Of a DNA stretch of 64,000 nucleotides, positions 43,524 to 52,111 are shown piece after piece (positions within the stretch are counted from its first letter, which is position 1; each line of letters begins with the position of its first letter). Position numbers and translations under genes: made by a program. The DNA comes from Clostridiales bacterium (GTDB taxonomy: Bacteria > Bacillota > Clostridia > Saccharofermentanales > Saccharofermentanaceae): positions 1 through 64,000 of the forward strand of contig JAFZLF010000054.1 of assembly GCA_017551625.1 (NCBI GenBank), in the 5' to 3' direction. The notes beneath the pieces are model-generated. The model was not told where the DNA came from. It saw nothing but the letters and a program-made list of their open reading frames with translations, and made no database searches.

Positions 43524-43552
43524 ATTATAGAGAACAACGCCCGTTTTTGAAA
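43524..43552 (-). promoter_or_regulatory. promoter of the WYL regulator gene
   Basis: Read leftward: -35 TTTCAA (43552-43547), a 17-bp spacer and -10 TATAAT (43529-43524), about 60 bp upstream of the start codon. Confidence 0.65.
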
Positions 43553-43582
43553 GAGCGGAATCAAGACATTTACCTCCTGCCG

Positions 43583-43591
43583 TGCTATAAT
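43583..43591 (+). promoter_or_regulatory. extended -10 promoter of the DUF1015 operon
   Basis: TGCTATAAT (43583-43591) is a perfect extended -10, followed by GGGAGGG (43614-43620) and the ATG at 43627. It lies 31 bp from the WYL promoter's -35, so the two promoters are back to back. Confidence 0.7.
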
Positions 43592-43626
43592 GTTATGGCT
43601 AATTTCCGAAAACGGGAGGGTTTTCC

Positions 43627-44949
43627 ATGAATTCCATCTTTTCCGATATTGCCGTGGCGGCGCCGAAGATCCTGCTTCCGAAGAGCGGCCTTGATCTTAG
43701 AAAGTGGGCCGTGATCGCCTGTGACCAGTTCACTTCTGAGCCGAAGTACTGGGAAGCGGTAGAAAACGAGGTCGGTGACGCACCCTCGACACTTCGCATG
43801 TTTCTTCCGGAGGTCTATCTCGAAAGCGAGACACCCGAGCAGATCGATGCCCGGCTTTCCGCCATCACCTCTTCTATTACGAAATATATCGATGAAGGGA
43901 TCCTCGAAGAACTTGAGCCCGGATTCATCCTTCTCGACCGCCAGACGAAGTTTAATGCTTCGCGCAAGGGCCTGATGCTCGCCCTCGACCTCGAGCAGTA
44001 CGACTTTACTCCCGGCAACAAGAGCCGCATCCGCGCGACTGAAGGAACGGTACTGTCCCGTATCCCGCCCCGTGTGCGGATCCGCGAGCGCGCTCCGATC
44101 GAGATGCCGCACATCATGGTGCTTATCAACGATCCCGGAAAGACCGTCATCGAGCCGGCTCTGGCCGCGCTTTCCGGCAATGCCGCTGTTTCTGACGGAT
44201 CGCCCGGACAGCTCGTCTATGATACCGACCTCATGTGCGAGGGCGGTCATATCCGCGGCTTCTTCACGCCGGCCGGCTCCCCGGTCTCCGAGCAGGTCAT
44301 CTCTGCGCTTCGTGCGCTTCTCTCTAAGTCCGAGGACGGCTTCCTCTTCGCCGTCGGCGACGGCAACCATTCGCTCGCCACAGCGAAGAAGCACTGGGAG
44401 AACATCCGTGACGGACTCTCCGAAGAAGAGAAGCAGACACATCCTGCACGCTACTGTCTCGTCGAGGTTGTCAACATCCATGACGCGGGACTTCAGTTCG
44501 AGCCGATCCACCGCGTGACTTTCGGCCTGACGAAGGAGACACTGCTGTCTTCTGCCAGAGAGTACTTCGCAGCCAACGAGCTCTCCATCGGGCGGAGCAG
44601 TGCTTTTGCCAAGGAAGGATGCGCAGACGGATCGCAGACGATCCTCGTCACTGACGGGAAAGAAGACTTCACTCTCCTGATCGGCAAGCCCTCCCATACA
44701 CTCGCGGTCGGCTCCCTCCAGGGGTTCCTCGACTCGCTCGAGTCCGACTCGATCCATACCGACTATATCCACGGCGAGGATTCCGTACGAGCCCTGGCCG
44801 CGCCCGACAAGCTCGGTTTCCTGCTCCCCGATGTGTCAAAAGATTCGTTCTTCGAGACCATCAGCAAGGAAGGCGTCTTCCCCAGAAAGACCTTCTCCAT
44901 GGGCGAGGCGGTCGAGAAGCGCTACTATCTCGAAGCGAAGAAGATCTGA
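43627..44949 (+). CDS. DUF1015 family protein
   Basis: This cytoplasmic protein has 440 residues and the DUF1015 hallmarks: LPKSGLDLRKWAVIACDQFT near the N-terminus (replacing the usual AxPYDVI form), and FLFAVGDGNHSLATAKKHW in the middle, the signature GDGNHS. Members are widespread in anaerobes; their biochemical role is not established. It heads a three-gene rightward unit with an FAD oxidoreductase (20 bp downstream) and a DUF2298 membrane protein. Its expression is probably from the extended -10 at 43583. Confidence 0.88.
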   Translation: MNSIFSDIAVAAPKILLPKSGLDLRKWAVIACDQFTSEPKYWEAVENEVGDAPSTLRMFLPEVYLESETPEQIDARLSAITSSITKYIDEGILEELEPGFILLDRQTKFNASRKGLMLALDLEQYDFTPGNKSRIRATEGTVLSRIPPRVRIRERAPIEMPHIMVLINDPGKTVIEPALAALSGNAAVSDGSPGQLVYDTDLMCEGGHIRGFFTPAGSPVSEQVISALRALLSKSEDGFLFAVGDGNHSLATAKKHWENIRDGLSEEEKQTHPARYCLVEVVNIHDAGLQFEPIHRVTFGLTKETLLSSAREYFAANELSIGRSSAFAKEGCADGSQTILVTDGKEDFTLLIGKPSHTLAVGSLQGFLDSLESDSIHTDYIHGEDSVRALAAPDKLGFLLPDVSKDSFFETISKEGVFPRKTFSMGEAVEKRYYLEAKKI

Positions 44950-44969
44950 GCGATTAGCGGAGGAAGAAA

Positions 44970-46034
44970 ATGGAAGGAAGAACTTCGATCTGTGTTATCG
45001 GCGCCGGACTTTCCGGTCTGGTCTGCGCGTATAAACTGGCGCAGGCCGGTTTCCACGTGCAGGTCGTCGAGCAGCAGGCCACGCCGGGCGGCATGCTCGC
45101 CTGTTCCCGTCTCGGTTCCGAGTATATCGAGCTTCTCCCGCATCACATTAGAAAATCCGACCGCGCCCTGATCGCGCTTCTTAAGGATCTCGGTCTTTCC
45201 GACGAACTGCAATGGTACGATTCCCTCTGGTACGGTAAGGCCAGCAGAAAGAAGCTGGGCTACCTCGATAACGGATTCCACTCCGTGCTGTCTGCCCTCG
45301 TCCAGGAGATCACGGACCGGGGCGGCATCATCCAGTACGGCTACACGGTTTCCGAGATCGCCAGGAGCGAGGATGCTTCGCGGCCCAAGTACCGCGTCAC
45401 CTGCGTACTCGCCGACTCGCGCTCGACGGTCATCGAGTGCGATACGATCCTCTATACCGGATCCTGCCGCAATCTCGTGCACATCACCCACGCCCTCGAT
45501 ATGCCTACGGATTTCCGCGATTCCCTGATGGACGTGACATATCAGGCGAACATCTGCATCCTTCTTCTTACGAAGACGCCCTTCACCGAGTGCTATTCCC
45601 GGCAGATCCCGGACGATGAGCCGTTCCAGCGTATCATCCAGCACACCAGCATGGTCGGACCGCGCCGCTACGGCGGACATGTCCTGTATCTTTCCGGGAA
45701 TTATCTGACCTCGGCGCCGCTGTGGACTGCGACCGATGCAGAGATCTTTAAAGTGTTTTTCAAGCGGCTCCAGTATATGAATCCGTCTATGACCCGAAGT
45801 ACCGTAAAGACGTGGCGGCTGTGCCGTACGCGCTATGCCAAACCGCTGAACCACCCCCTCGACGAGTTTATCCAGCCGGTGGAAGGGCTTTACGTATGCA
45901 GTCTGGCCATGACGCCCACTTCTGCCGAGGACTCGAAATACAGAATGGATGCCTGCGTCGCGCAGGCGAACGCTACAGTTGCGAAGATCAAGGAGGATTT
46001 TTCCCGTGAAAAAGAACTCGAAAACGACGCATAG
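44970..46034 (+). CDS. FAD-dependent amine-oxidase/protoporphyrinogen-oxidase-like oxidoreductase
   Basis: The protein has 354 residues. The N-terminal dinucleotide-binding motif CVIGAGLSGLVCAYKLAQAG (about 8-27) continues into VVEQQATPGGM, as in amine oxidase and UDP-galactopyranose-mutase-like flavoproteins. A downstream YTGSCRNLVHI and a C-terminal GLYVCSLAMTP segment (FAD isoalloxazine side) fit the family. In Clostridia and other glycan-making bacteria such genes often accompany lipid-linked-sugar genes. Here it overlaps the DUF2298 gene by 29 bases, suggesting a joint role in an envelope glycan. GGAGGAAG precedes the ATG. Confidence 0.82.
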   Translation: MEGRTSICVIGAGLSGLVCAYKLAQAGFHVQVVEQQATPGGMLACSRLGSEYIELLPHHIRKSDRALIALLKDLGLSDELQWYDSLWYGKASRKKLGYLDNGFHSVLSALVQEITDRGGIIQYGYTVSEIARSEDASRPKYRVTCVLADSRSTVIECDTILYTGSCRNLVHITHALDMPTDFRDSLMDVTYQANICILLLTKTPFTECYSRQIPDDEPFQRIIQHTSMVGPRRYGGHVLYLSGNYLTSAPLWTATDAEIFKVFFKRLQYMNPSMTRSTVKTWRLCRTRYAKPLNHPLDEFIQPVEGLYVCSLAMTPTSAEDSKYRMDACVAQANATVAKIKEDFSREKELENDA

Positions 46035-48807
46035 CGAAACGGAAGAAAACACCGTCCGCCAGGCACATGCCAGCGAACCGCCGAAGGACCGCTTTACAGC
46101 CCGCACGCTCGAAAACATCGATGTTAAGGCGATCCTTCCGAGATTCCTGATCCTTCTGACTCCGGCGCTTCTGGCGCTCTCGCTCGGGGCTCTTCTCAAG
46201 AACGATCTGGCCGATTTCTTCTGCTGGTGGGGGATCCTCTACCTCTATGGCTGGGCGGCCTTCCCGCTGATGGCGCACTTCTTCCGCGGATTTGTATCGA
46301 CCGGGTACGGCCTGTCGAAGAGTATGGGGATCTTGATCACGACCTGCGTGGTCTGGCTGATCTCCTACTTAGGGATCTGGGAGTCCTTCAACCGCCCGAT
46401 GACCTGGGTCATGTTCTTCCTGCTGGCCATCGTCTGCTGGGGACTTCCCACACTGAGAAATGCCGCTTTCGTCTCTCTTTCCGACAACTCCAATATCGCA
46501 CACATTCTCTGGGAAGAGGCGCTCTTCATCGCCATAATGGTCGCTTTCTGTTTCTGCAAGGGCATCTTCCCCACGATCGACGGTGAGGAGAAATTCATGA
46601 ACTTCGGCTTCATGAACTCCATGCTCCGCTATGACGGTCTTCCTGCCAAAGACCCCTGGCTGGCCGGACAGCCGATCAACTACTATTACTACGGCCAGTA
46701 TCTCTTCTCCTATATCACGAAGATGCTGGGGATCCGTTCGGAGGTCGCCTATACGCTGTCCATGTGCACCGCGATCGCCCTCCCGTTTCTCTCCGCCTAT
46801 TCTGTCGGGCAGCTCTTCGTCGATGCCCTCCGCCAGAAGAAAGACTGTCAGGTCTCCAAGTATTATCTGCCTTTTGCGGGACTTTTATCCGCCTGCTGCG
46901 CGATCCTTTTCGGCAACTCCCACGCCTTCTTCTATGACGAGCAGAGTTTCGGAAATAAGATGCTCTTCTGGAAGATATGGAACAAGCTCGGCATCAACGT
47001 CGGAAAAACAGGAGACTTCTTCTACCCGAATTCCACCCGTTTCATCGGACACAACCCGGATCTTAAAGATCTGGGACTTGCAGAGCACGCGGACTATACC
47101 ATCCACGAGTTCCCCTTCTATTCGTATCTGGTCGGTGACCTCCATGCCCACGTCGTCAGTATGACGATCGTGCTTCTGATCATCGCCTTCATCTTCGTCG
47201 CGGTCTACCGAGCCAAGTATCCCGAGAAAGTCCGTACCTCCATGTACGGTTTTTCGGACTTAAAGAAGAGCCTGGTCTCCGAGATGTCTATCCTCTTCCA
47301 GCCGGAGTTCTTCGTCTGCGCCTTCCTTCTCGGCCTCACGCAGATGTGCAACTACTGGGATTTCCTCATCTACTTCGTCTTCTGCGCGATGGGACTTCTC
47401 GTCTACTATGCGCGGCGGTCGTCGTATCTTCTGACCTTTCACAGTTTCCTGGTATTCGTTTTCGAACTTCTGGGCATCCTCGGTGTCTATCTCAAGTTCG
47501 GCGAGAATGTTTTTCTGCATCTGGTGCTTCAGATTCTGGTCTTCATGGTCGCCTTTGTACTGACCACATGCTTCCCGTCCGCCTTCTCGCGGACCGGCGC
47601 TACGATGGCCATGCTCTTCTCGCTGGCGTGCACGATCTCCCTGTCTTTTAACCTCGAGTTCGACATGATCTCCAACCAGCTCGCCCTCGTAGACCGGCAC
47701 ACTTCGGTGTTCCAGTTCATGATCCTGTGGCTGATACATCTTCTGATCCCTCTGGCGCTGATCCTTCTGGTCGTCTTCACCGAGCGTCACGCCTACCGGA
47801 GAAACCAGCTTCCCCTCACCCCGGCCCCGCTTGCTCTGACCCGTCCGGCCACATCCCTCAAGACGGTCTTCCGTCTACTCGACTACTACTTCGCCCGTTT
47901 CGGAGATTTCCTGCTCTGCCGCTTCTTCCGGAAGCGCTCGATCATCGACATCTTCATGGTCGGTATGACCTTCGTCGGATTCATGCTTCTCCTCGCACCG
48001 GAGATCATGTACGTCCGGGACATTTACGGCGACGACAACCAGCGTGCCAACACGATGTTCAAGTTCACCTTTGCGGGATTTATCATCCTTTCCCTCGTAG
48101 TCGCGTACACCATCTTCCGTTTCATGGCCTATGTGACCAGAAAGGGAAATCTCTCCAACTGGGGCCTGACCGTCTCGATCGTGATGATCATCCTGGTGCT
48201 CTTTATCCCCGGTCACTACACACTCCGTTCCCTCGAGCAGCGCACCGGCGAGATCAAATTCTCGAATTATAAAGGACTCGACGGTACCGCCTTCCTTCCG
48301 AAATGCGTCCCCACCAAGTACACTTTCTATGATTCGGAGAAGCGCGTAGAAGGCGCGCTGATCCCTTACGAGGAAGCGATCGACTGGCTCAACGAAAACG
48401 TCAAGGGGTCTTTCAACATCTGTGAGGCATACGGTTTCAGTTATACCGAGCGCTGCATCGTCTCCGCCTATACCGGTCTTCCGACCGTCTTCGGCTGGCA
48501 CACCCACGAGATGTTGTGGCACTACCACGGCATCGTAAATGAGGAAGGCAAATACGTCTCCGATCCGGACAACGACGTCGGAAAGATATTGATTCAGCCG
48601 CGTCAGACCGACGTCTCCCGCGTCTACACCAGCACTGACGTCAACGAAGTCTTCCAGATCCTGCACCGCTACGACATCACGTACGTCATCTGCGGTCCTA
48701 TGGAGCTCGACGAATTCGGCATCATCTACTATCCGTGTCTCAACCAGCTCGGCAAACCCGTATTCACATCGAGCGACGGCAGCCTTCTCATTTATAAAGT
48801 ACAGTAA
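46006..48807 (+). CDS. DUF2298 (YYY) multi-pass membrane protein
   Basis: The protein has 933 residues from GTG 46006, which has AGGAGG at 45991-45996; an upstream in-frame ATG at 45949 has none and lies inside the previous gene. About fifteen to twenty membrane helices lie between residues 40 and 740. The signature NYYYYGQYLFSYI (about 225) gives the family its YYY name. A soluble C-terminal part (about 745-933) includes CEAYGFSYTERCIVSAYTG. The family is believed to resemble glycosyltransferase-C or O-mannosyl-type transferases. It probably transfers a sugar from a lipid carrier outside the membrane. It is followed by the hairpin 48843-48902. Confidence 0.9.
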   Translation: MKKNSKTTHSETEENTVRQAHASEPPKDRFTARTLENIDVKAILPRFLILLTPALLALSLGALLKNDLADFFCWWGILYLYGWAAFPLMAHFFRGFVSTGYGLSKSMGILITTCVVWLISYLGIWESFNRPMTWVMFFLLAIVCWGLPTLRNAAFVSLSDNSNIAHILWEEALFIAIMVAFCFCKGIFPTIDGEEKFMNFGFMNSMLRYDGLPAKDPWLAGQPINYYYYGQYLFSYITKMLGIRSEVAYTLSMCTAIALPFLSAYSVGQLFVDALRQKKDCQVSKYYLPFAGLLSACCAILFGNSHAFFYDEQSFGNKMLFWKIWNKLGINVGKTGDFFYPNSTRFIGHNPDLKDLGLAEHADYTIHEFPFYSYLVGDLHAHVVSMTIVLLIIAFIFVAVYRAKYPEKVRTSMYGFSDLKKSLVSEMSILFQPEFFVCAFLLGLTQMCNYWDFLIYFVFCAMGLLVYYARRSSYLLTFHSFLVFVFELLGILGVYLKFGENVFLHLVLQILVFMVAFVLTTCFPSAFSRTGATMAMLFSLACTISLSFNLEFDMISNQLALVDRHTSVFQFMILWLIHLLIPLALILLVVFTERHAYRRNQLPLTPAPLALTRPATSLKTVFRLLDYYFARFGDFLLCRFFRKRSIIDIFMVGMTFVGFMLLLAPEIMYVRDIYGDDNQRANTMFKFTFAGFIILSLVVAYTIFRFMAYVTRKGNLSNWGLTVSIVMIILVLFIPGHYTLRSLEQRTGEIKFSNYKGLDGTAFLPKCVPTKYTFYDSEKRVEGALIPYEEAIDWLNENVKGSFNICEAYGFSYTERCIVSAYTGLPTVFGWHTHEMLWHYHGIVNEEGKYVSDPDNDVGKILIQPRQTDVSRVYTSTDVNEVFQILHRYDITYVICGPMELDEFGIIYYPCLNQLGKPVFTSSDGSLLIYKVQ

Positions 48808-48934
48808 CGATTGCCCGATTCTGTTTAATCAACGTGCAAAATAAATACCTTCTCGTGCTGTCCTCGGGCTACGCCCTGCGGAGGCACGGAAGGTATTTTT
48901 TTGCGCGTTGTCTTATCTTATAATCGGGCAATCG
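48808..48934. repeat. 13-bp inverted repeat flanking a terminator
   Basis: CGATTGCCCGATT (48808-48820) and AATCGGGCAATCG (48922-48934) are perfect inverted repeats enclosing the terminator 48843-48902, giving a nested palindromic element of 127 bp. It has the outline of a small non-autonomous repeat, but no target-site duplication can be confirmed here. Confidence 0.75.
48843..48902 (+). terminator. terminator after the DUF2298 gene (motif family member E1)
   Basis: AAATACCTTC (48843-48852) pairs with GGAAGGTATTT and is followed by a seven-T run (48896-48902). The inner part (48855-48887) is GTGC-TGTC-CTC-GGGC-TAC-GCCC-TGCG-GAG-GCAC. It has stems interrupted by a TGTC bulge on the 5' side and a TGCG bulge on the 3' side, and this inner layout recurs in E2 to E5. 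Confidence 0.92.
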
Positions 48935-49004
48935 TTTCGGCTTCTTTTCTCATCGCGAGGTCTGCCGCGCACTCCTCTTGGTGTCTGTTTCGCCAAGAAG
49001 ATGA

Positions 49005-49085
49005 GAAAAGAAATAAAAATCCCCCGGAGCGATTCCACAAGGCTTTGCCTGAGGACCAGCGACGGGGGATTTATTATTTCTTTTC
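49005..49085 (-). terminator. terminator after nagB (motif family member E2)
   Basis: GAAAAGAAATAAAAATCCCC (from 49005) pairs with GGGGGATTTATTATTTCTTT (to 49085) in a stem of about 20 bp with A/T tracts on both sides. Read leftward, the inner part (49068-49021) is CGTCGCTGGTCCTC, a GGC...GCC mini-hairpin, then TGTGGAATCGCTCCG, nearly the same as in E3. It ends ten bases from the nagB stop codon. Confidence 0.9.
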
Positions 49086-49094
49086 TTCAGCCGA

Positions 49095-49829
49095 TTACTC
49101 TTTGATGTAACCGATCTCGAGCGCGAGCTTCTTCTCGAGCACGACTGTTGCATCTCTGTGCAGTCTCATGAATGTGGCCGGGCACATCGGATCGATGGTG
49201 TCGTTCATGAGGAGCTTGGTAGCTGCATCTTTCTTGTTGCCGTTGATGATCATCAGGAGGGCCTTTGCACGCATGATGTTACCCATGCCCATCGTTACGG
49301 CATAGCGCGGAACTTCGTCACGGGAAGCGAAGAAACGGGCATTCGCATCGATCGTGGACTCATCGAGGATCTCCTTATGCGCGCCATCGAAAAGCACCGG
49401 ACCCGGCTCGTTGAAGCCGAGGTGTCCATCAGGACCTACACCGAGGACCTGGATCTCGATATCTGTCTTATCCAGCACTTCGTTGAACTCCTTGAGGTTC
49501 TCTTCTACATCGCCGATTCCCTTAGCTACATAGGTATTGGCCTTGTCGATGTTGATGAGATCGAAGAGGTTGGTGTCCATGAAATAGCGGTAGCTCTGGT
49601 TGTGAGTCGGCTCGAGGCCTACATACTCATCGAGGTTCACAGAATGGATCTGGGAGAAGTCCAGGCCTTCTTCCTTGCAACGACGGCCCAACTCTGCATA
49701 CATGCCTACAGGGCTTGATCCTGTGGCAAGACCGAGGGTGCATGTCGGCTTCTCACGGACGATCTTCTCGATGATATCCGCTGCCTTCTTGCTGGCTTCC
49801 TGATAGTTCTCTGCGATGATGACTTTCAT
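49095..49829 (-). CDS. nagB: glucosamine-6-phosphate deaminase
   Basis: The protein has 244 residues. LGLATGSSPVGMYAEL (phosphate-binding), SVNLDEYVGL (catalytic Asp region) and GVGPDGHLGFNEPG (active-site His and allosteric loop) identify NagB. It converts glucosamine 6-phosphate to fructose 6-phosphate and ammonia in the cytoplasm. AAGGAGG precedes the ATG. It is separated by a terminator (49895-49925) from the glmM/hexapeptide pair, so two opposing steps of amino-sugar metabolism are adjacent but separately expressed. Confidence 0.97.
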   Translation of the reverse strand: MKVIIAENYQEASKKAADIIEKIVREKPTCTLGLATGSSPVGMYAELGRRCKEEGLDFSQIHSVNLDEYVGLEPTHNQSYRYFMDTNLFDLINIDKANTYVAKGIGDVEENLKEFNEVLDKTDIEIQVLGVGPDGHLGFNEPGPVLFDGAHKEILDESTIDANARFFASRDEVPRYAVTMGMGNIMRAKALLMIINGNKKDAATKLLMNDTIDPMCPATFMRLHRDATVVLEKKLALEIGYIKE

Positions 49830-49858
49830 AAATGTACCTCCTTGTACTATATGTATTT

Positions 49859-49864
49859 ATTATA
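49859..49864 (-). promoter_or_regulatory. probable -10 of nagB
   Basis: Read leftward: TATAAT (49864-49859), about 30 bp upstream of the ATG, lying just after the terminator 49895-49925. The corresponding -35 is poor (CACAAT at 17 bp), so an activator or a weak promoter is likely. Confidence 0.45.
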
Positions 49865-49894
49865 CGCCTATTTGAAAGAATATTGTGAGTAATC

Positions 49895-49925
49895 AAAAAG
49901 ACGCGCATGTTTCCACGCGCGTCTT
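49895..49925 (-). terminator. terminator of the glmM operon
   Basis: Read leftward: AAGACGCGC (49925-49917), a 10-base loop and GCGCGTCTT (49906-49898) followed by TTTG. This perfect 9-bp stem with a U-tract ends the leftward operon whose last gene stops at 49934. It does not share the E1-E5 inner motif. Confidence 0.88.
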
Positions 49926-49933
49926 CGAATCAC

Positions 49934-50602
49934 TTACTTTCTCTTGATCACGATGTTGCCCTGATCTTTGTAGATGCTGTTCTCCGGGATCACACCACGT
50001 ACGCAGGACGTCGGATAAACGTTACTGTTTCTTCCGATCACGGTACCCGGATTCAGGACGCTGTTACAGCCGACCTCAACGAAGTCGCCCAGCATCGCGC
50101 CGACCTTTTTACGTCCGGTCTCGATCTGCTCGTCACCGTTCTTGATGACGACCGGGAGCTTATCGCTCTTGACGTTACTGGTGATGGAGCCGGCACCCAT
50201 GTGGGACTTATATCCGAGGATGGAGTCGCCGACATAGTTATAGTGAGGAACCTGTACGCTGTTGAAAAGGATCACGTTCTTAAGTTCTGTAGAGTTTCCG
50301 ACTACGCAGCCTTCACCAACGAGTGCAGATCCACGTACAAATGCACACTGACGGACTTCAGTCTTGTGCCCGATGATGCACGGTCCGCCGATATAAGCGG
50401 TCGCAAATACCTTTGCATCCTTGGCGATCCACACGTCCTCAGACGGATGATCGAACTCGTCTTCCGGAAGAGATTTTCCGATTTCGAGGATCAGATCCGT
50501 GATACCGGCGAGGGCTTCCCATGGATAGGTGAACTTACTGAGATATTCTTTAACCTGCGGATAGGTCTGTGTCAGGTCATAAAGGTCATTGATCGTATAC
50601 AT
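49934..50602 (-). CDS. left-handed beta-helix (hexapeptide) nucleotidyltransferase-like protein
   Basis: The protein has 222 residues from the ATG at 50602, which overlaps the glmM stop codon (TAATG) and is preceded by GGTGGAGG; a start further upstream would lie inside glmM. A short N-terminal helical part is followed by hexapeptide repeats (VWIAKDAKVFATAYIGGPCIIG, VGAMLGDFVEVGCNSVLNPG, VIGRNSNVYPTS). This matches the C-terminal half of GlmU and related proteins annotated as UDP-GlcNAc pyrophosphorylase-like. Coupling to glmM points to UDP-GlcNAc synthesis: it may be the acetyltransferase that acts after GlmM, with the uridylyl step elsewhere. Confidence 0.85.
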   Translation of the reverse strand: MYTINDLYDLTQTYPQVKEYLSKFTYPWEALAGITDLILEIGKSLPEDEFDHPSEDVWIAKDAKVFATAYIGGPCIIGHKTEVRQCAFVRGSALVGEGCVVGNSTELKNVILFNSVQVPHYNYVGDSILGYKSHMGAGSITSNVKSDKLPVVIKNGDEQIETGRKKVGAMLGDFVEVGCNSVLNPGTVIGRNSNVYPTSCVRGVIPENSIYKDQGNIVIKRK

Positions 50603-51978
50603 TATTTCTTTACCTCCACCAGATGGCCGCTCTTTTCCATAGCAGCGATAATCGCATCTACCTGCTTCTCGCACTCTTCGATCGAACCCGCCTCAGACAT
50701 GACACGGAGTACCGGCTCCGTGCCGCTCTTTCTGAGAAGCACACGGCCATTATCGCCGAGTTCTGCGGTGCAGGCATCTACCTGAGCCTGAACAGCCGGA
50801 TCAGCAAGTGTTCCGTCCTTATCGTCAACGACGACGTTCTTGAGCACCTGCGGATACATGTCGCAGCCCTTTGCAAGAAGAGAAAGCGGAAGGTTCGTAT
50901 CGATGAGGACGCCCATCAGCATGATGGCAGTAAGTACACCGTCACCTGTGTGTGCATGTCTTCTGAAGATAACGTGACCGGACTGTTCGCCGCCGATCAT
51001 GTGGCCGTTCTCCTTCATGTTCTCATAGACGTATCTGTCACCGACAGCCGTCTTCTCGTAAGCGATGCCCGCCTCATCGAGTGCCTTATACAGGCCGAAG
51101 TTACTCATGATCGTGGTAACGACAGTGTTGTTGTCGAGTTCACCCTTCTCACGCATATACTTCGCACAGATATACATGATCTTATCGCCGTTCACGACGT
51201 TACCGTTCTCATCTACTGCGAGACATCTGTCCGCATCACCGTCAAAGGCAAAACCGACGTCGAGCTTATTGCCGACGACGAACTTCTGCAGTCCTTCGAT
51301 ATGTGTGGAGCCGCAGTTGGTGTTGATGTTCACGCCGTCCGGGGTGTTATTGATGACATAGGTCTTTGCGCCGAGCGCATCGAAAACCGCGCGTCCGATC
51401 ATCCAGGAGCTGCCGTTCGCGCAGTCCAGGCCGACCTTATGCTTCTCGAAAGACTGCTTCGCCAGGCCGACCAGATATCCGATGTAACGGTTTCTGCCGG
51501 AATAGTAGTCGACCGTCTTACCGATCTTGTCTTCCGAAGCGTACGGGAGTTCTTCGATCTCGCCGTCGATGTACTTCTCGATCTCATCCTGCAGATCGTC
51601 GTCCATCTTCTCGCCTTCGAAATTCATCAGCTTGATACCATTATCGTAGTACGGGTTATGGCTGGCCGAGACCATCACGCCACAATCGAACTCTTCCGTT
51701 CTGGTGATGTAGCTGACACACGGTGTCGTCGTTACATGCAATAAATAAGCATCCGCGCCCGAAGAGACGATACCGGATGCCAGTGCATTTTCAAACATAT
51801 AAGAAGAACGACGCGTGTCCTTACCGATGACGATCTTAGCAGTCTGATTATCGCCTGCTGTCGCGTGTTTCTGAGAATAATACCAGCCAAGGAAACGACC
51901 GGTCTTAAATGCATGCTCCGCCGTAAGCACCACACCGGCCTTACCACGGAAACCATCTGTACCAAAATACTTACCCAT
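50602..51978 (-). CDS. glmM: phosphoglucosamine mutase
   Basis: The protein has 458 residues. GTDGFRGKAG near the N-terminus, VMVSASHNPYYDNG (catalytic Ser), FDGDADRCLAVDE (Mg-binding Asp residues), GGEQSGHVIF and RKSGTEPVLRVM (phosphate-binding) identify the GlmM/PNGM family. It interconverts glucosamine 6- and 1-phosphate for peptidoglycan precursor synthesis. GAGGAG precedes the ATG. It is the first gene of a two-gene operon ending at 49934. A TAAAAT -10 is visible upstream but I could not fix a -35. Confidence 0.97.
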   Translation of the reverse strand: MGKYFGTDGFRGKAGVVLTAEHAFKTGRFLGWYYSQKHATAGDNQTAKIVIGKDTRRSSYMFENALASGIVSSGADAYLLHVTTTPCVSYITRTEEFDCGVMVSASHNPYYDNGIKLMNFEGEKMDDDLQDEIEKYIDGEIEELPYASEDKIGKTVDYYSGRNRYIGYLVGLAKQSFEKHKVGLDCANGSSWMIGRAVFDALGAKTYVINNTPDGVNINTNCGSTHIEGLQKFVVGNKLDVGFAFDGDADRCLAVDENGNVVNGDKIMYICAKYMREKGELDNNTVVTTIMSNFGLYKALDEAGIAYEKTAVGDRYVYENMKENGHMIGGEQSGHVIFRRHAHTGDGVLTAIMLMGVLIDTNLPLSLLAKGCDMYPQVLKNVVVDDKDGTLADPAVQAQVDACTAELGDNGRVLLRKSGTEPVLRVMSEAGSIEECEKQVDAIIAAMEKSGHLVEVKK

Positions 51979-52111
51979 AGAAATACTCCTCTACATTGTA
52001 TTCTGTGACAATTTTACACTTCCAGAGAAATGTTGAAAATACTTCAATGAAATTTTTTCTTTACGATTATGCATTTTTTGATGCCGGTTTCGGCAAAATG
52101 ACTGAAACGGG

